Origin: Stephanodiscus triporus
Lineage: Eukaryota > Bacillariophyta > Thalassiosirophyceae > Thalassiosirales > Thalassiosiraceae
Assembly: GCA_036939755.1 (NCBI GenBank)
Contig: JALLAZ010003111.1
Coordinates: 1 to 10,532, forward strand
Length of the DNA: 10,532 bases
Direction: 5' to 3'
Position numbers and translations under genes: made by a program
The notes under the pieces: generated by a model
The model's input: the letters and a program-made list of their open reading frames with translations, nothing else
Database searches by the model: none
What the model was told of the DNA's origin: nothing
In this document: in pieces, positions 8,373 through 10,532 of the stretch
Position numbering within the stretch: position 1 is the first letter of the stretch
Layout of the letters: the number at the start of each line of letters is the position of its first letter

Positions 8373-9450
8373 ATGTCCTGCCGGCAGCACAACGCGGACG
8401 ACGGGTCCGAACAATGCCTCCGTCAGCTCGAATGCGCCATAATGCGCGCGACGTCGGGATCGTCGGATTCGTCCTCATTGTCACAAATGCTCGACGACGA
8501 GAGGCGCCTACGCCCGGACGGGATGACGCGCGCGTGCGTGGAAGTGTTGCGCCGTCGCAAGTCGTGCGTGGGAGAGGCCGAGTACGCCAATGATGACGGG
8601 CCCACCGTGAAGTCGATCAAGAAGCTTGCCAACTTGCTCGCGGATGTGGATGATGATAAGGTGTCGTCCGATGATGATTTGGCTCTTTTACATGATGAGG
8701 AGGAGCTTGGATTGCCAAGTGGGTGTCAAAGTCGTCAACAAGGTGGGCACCAAGCTTTGCGGCAGCACCCTCGTGTTGGCCCCGGCCTCCGCTCGCGGCG
8801 AGGTCAGAGAAGCGGAGCTTTCCACGGATCCCAATACCCAAGTCTTCTCCTACAACGACGTCTCACGCGGTAACATCGTCGACACGATCAAGGGACTTGG
8901 TCCGGATGTGGTTGTAAGTGTCGCTTCCGAAATAAAGGAGGACTTCACCGCACATCCGGGCCTCGCCCCCCTGCGACCACCTGACGAATCCGGCGAACCC
9001 TGCCACATCGAAGGATCTCCATCGCCGAGCATGCGGGACAATGACGACGAGGCGAACTCGAACAGCAGTTGCAGCAGCGGCGAGGTCATGGATGGATCGA
9101 CGATCTCGGTCGAATCCCTGGCATTGCTCTACCGTGAGCAGTACCTTGCGCTGCGTGACAACTGCAGAATTCACGTGCGCTTCCTCGACACCTTCCAGGG
9201 ATGGAACCCCCAAACCACCAACGGCTGCACGGTCAACGCCCCGTTGACGTGCGTGAATTACTTCAGTTCCAGCGAGCAGAAAGTCGTCGAGTCATTGCCG
9301 TCTGACGAATACGCATGGAGGGATGGCAGCCCCGACGGCCTCATCAATCACGTCATTGACGAGCACGCCGCCTCGATCCTGCCCAATGCTCGCCCGCGCC
9401 CTGAATCTACCGTCGAAGAAGATCTGGCGCGACACTTGCACCTACCATGA
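8373..9450 (+). CDS. Unrecognised acidic protein with TFQGWN...NGCT motif; frame changes, possibly degraded
   Basis: I do not recognise a named domain. The ATG at 8373 follows an in-frame stop at 8355-8357, and 8373-8660 has GC-rich third positions typical of coding. Coding character then moves to another frame, open through 9450. A GTGTCG donor at 8661 and an AAG acceptor ending at 8742 (82 bp) would join the frames, giving about 331 residues; a frameshift is the alternative. The second part has a Ser/Asp/Glu-rich linker, then ALLYREQYLALRDN, TFQGWNPQTTNGCTVNAPL and GLINHVIDEHAASILPN. From memory only, the TFQGWN...NGCT block resembles a family of hypothetical proteins common in diatoms. After LPNARPR, near 9390-9400, the sensible continuation (LNLPSKKIWRDTCTYHDP) lies one frame over, which is open to 9643. 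The gene may therefore be a decaying copy or contain a sequence error. Confidence 0.55.
8661..8742 (+). other. Candidate intron (82 bp) in the 8373 gene
   Basis: This GTGTCG...AACAAG interval links the two coding frames in phase 0. The better-looking acceptor at 8719 (TTGCCAAG) gives the wrong frame. Evidence is weak; a real frameshift would explain the data equally well. Confidence 0.3.
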
Positions 9451-9876
9451 TCCCCAGCCATTGCCCAATGACCACAGTGGGAGGGGGACAAAGAGGACCA
9501 GGTCCGCCTCGTCAAGGGGGGTGGCATCGGCGGCGGTGGTAGTGCGTTGGACGGGACCGCGAGGGCTAGCAGTGCTTGTATCAGACAGACTCGGAGTCGT
9601 CCTCCCCCCCCCCCAACTGCCGCTGCATAATAACTTGGCATGATGCCCCTTTTTCTATCCCTCAATTTTTTGATTTGTTGGGGTTGATTAATTTCGTTCT
9701 TACTATCTGCTTCACCAATATCCAGTATTTATGCTGATAGCTAAAGGTAAGTGGGAATGACCGAAGAGAATTGAATGCAAATTTGAATTCACCTACTAAT
9801 TTCTGTGTTGTTACGTGTCTCTACTTGTCTTATCTCCAAACAATAAGCTAAATCGATTGCTCATCCCCCGCAATAT
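9451..9876. other. Mostly non-coding region between convergent genes
   Basis: Up to 9643 one frame shifted from the upstream gene remains open, with a basic stretch (GRGTKRTRSASSRG) that may be its displaced C-terminus. A C11 run lies at 9604-9614. From 9650 to 9876 the sequence is AT-rich with no supported gene. A consensus GTAAGT at 9750 has no exon around it. Confidence 0.45.
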
Positions 9877-10532
9877 CTACGCAATCTCTACAAACTTTTG
9901 GAAGTTCTCCGGGAGTTCGAAGCACAGGTGCAGAGGCAGTTTGATGCATCCACCATGCTTCTCAATCTCATTCGACGTTTTATATGCGCGCCCCCAAATT
10001 ATTGTGTCATTGTGGTTGCCCCCTTTTCAATTTTCGCCCTATTCCACAGTCCGTGAAGTGCTGGGACGAGGTTGCTGATTTCATGCGATCTCATCTCCTT
10101 GCACATCAAATCACGCACCTCCTCAAGCCAGAAGCCACTGACTCCCTCCCATCCAGGTTTATTAAAGAGTTCCTTTTTTTCGCATAGGCTCCAAGAAAGA
10201 GCTTACAATCATTCCTGGTCTCTGCCATGGGTTTCCACTGTTCGTCATCATCCCTGTACCGGCAGAGCACCTTGACACTTCCATCCCCTTTACTTCTGTG
10301 ACTGATAATCGCCACAAGCGGCTCCTCCTCAATGTTTTTATTGGCCCATTTAGTGAACTCTTTAGGAAAGACATCATTTTTTAGCAGGCGATTGTCAAGT
10401 AAATATTGACTCAGTTTATCTGGAGGAGTAGCGAATTCCTTACGGATATCTTCTGTTGACCGCCATTCGCTGCCACCACATGACCACATGAGGTTGAATT
10501 CAACTACAGACTTTGATTTCTTCCCTTTTGAA
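9877..10532 (-). CDS. Unrecognised protein, 3' part, with two apparent homopolymer frameshifts; 5' end off the right edge
   Basis: On the minus strand the frame is open from the right edge, starting SKGKKSKSVVEFN. The ATG at 10489 is therefore probably internal. It runs through WSCGGSEWRSTEDIRKEF, LLKNDVFPKEFTKW and VLCRYRDDDEQWKPM and stops at 10106 as sequenced. At the A7 run (plus T7, 10174-10180) a protein-like frame begins one base over: ELFNKPGWEGVSGFWLEEV to a stop at 9999-10001. At the G5 run (plus C5, 10019-10023) a third frame carries on with NHNDTIIWGRAYKT, CIKLPLHLCFELPENFQKF and a stop at 9877-9879. One more base in each run would make a single reading frame. No domain is recognised. 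It may be a pseudogene, or intact with two undercalled homopolymers; the frame up to 10181 is the firm part. Confidence 0.55.

Noticed and set aside
8661..8719. 59-bp intron using the acceptor TTGCCAAG
   Set aside because: It joins to a frame without coding character; the acceptor at 8742 is the one that reaches the coding frame.
9847..10075. Protein-like plus-strand frame (VLREFEAQVQRQFDAST region) without a good start
   Set aside because: It is antisense to the third minus-strand segment of the right-edge gene. That segment joins a longer gene, so the plus frame is more likely the shadow; the choice is not certain.
10173..10206. 34-bp GTAAGC...AAAAAAAG interval on the minus strand as an intron
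   Set aside because: It is far shorter than the other introns here, and splicing it would create a TGA stop at the junction.

Overview
The window looks like nuclear DNA from a stramenopile alga, most likely a centric diatom. This is inferred from the mix of content, not from any database match: a BspA/LRR_5-type leucine-rich repeat gene, a USP48-like deubiquitinase split by short GT-AG introns (74-136 bp), long GAC/CGA trinucleotide tracts that stay open in several frames, and an unrecognised gene whose TFQGWN...NGCT motif reminds me of diatom-restricted proteins. No prokaryotic operon, RNA gene, CRISPR array or complete mobile element was seen.

Layout. 1-790 (minus): the N-terminal 263 codons of an LRR_5 protein whose 3' end lies beyond the left edge; it is built on a 138-bp (46-residue) tandem repeat. 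791-1479: divergent intergenic region with an AT-rich part, a CT-rich tract and a G15 run. 1480-7618 (plus): the main gene, a USP48-type ubiquitin carboxyl-terminal hydrolase with eight proposed exons. The exons sum to 5454 nt, a multiple of three, giving 1817 aa. The catalytic Cys, His and Asp are intact, DUSP-like segments follow, and the C-terminal ubiquitin-like module is duplicated exactly 864 bp apart. 7619-8372: 3' flank with an AATAAA and no convincing gene. 8373-9450 (plus): an unrecognised acidic gene that needs a splice or frame change near 8661-8742 and seems to change frame again near 9390. 9451-9876: mostly non-coding. 9877-10532 (minus): the 3' part of an unrecognised gene entering from the right edge. 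Its coding signal continues across two apparent one-base shifts, each in a homopolymer (T7 at 10174-10180, C5 at 10019-10023).

These are separate eukaryotic genes, and nothing suggests they form one pathway. The deubiquitinase is the only one whose role can be stated: removing ubiquitin from proteins, probably in the nucleus if it behaves like animal USP48. The most notable points are the duplicated Ubl module with mosaic identity, the 4-nt deletion that replaced the basic tail of its second copy, and the homopolymer-linked frame breaks at the right edge. I found no clear sign of a new multi-gene system.
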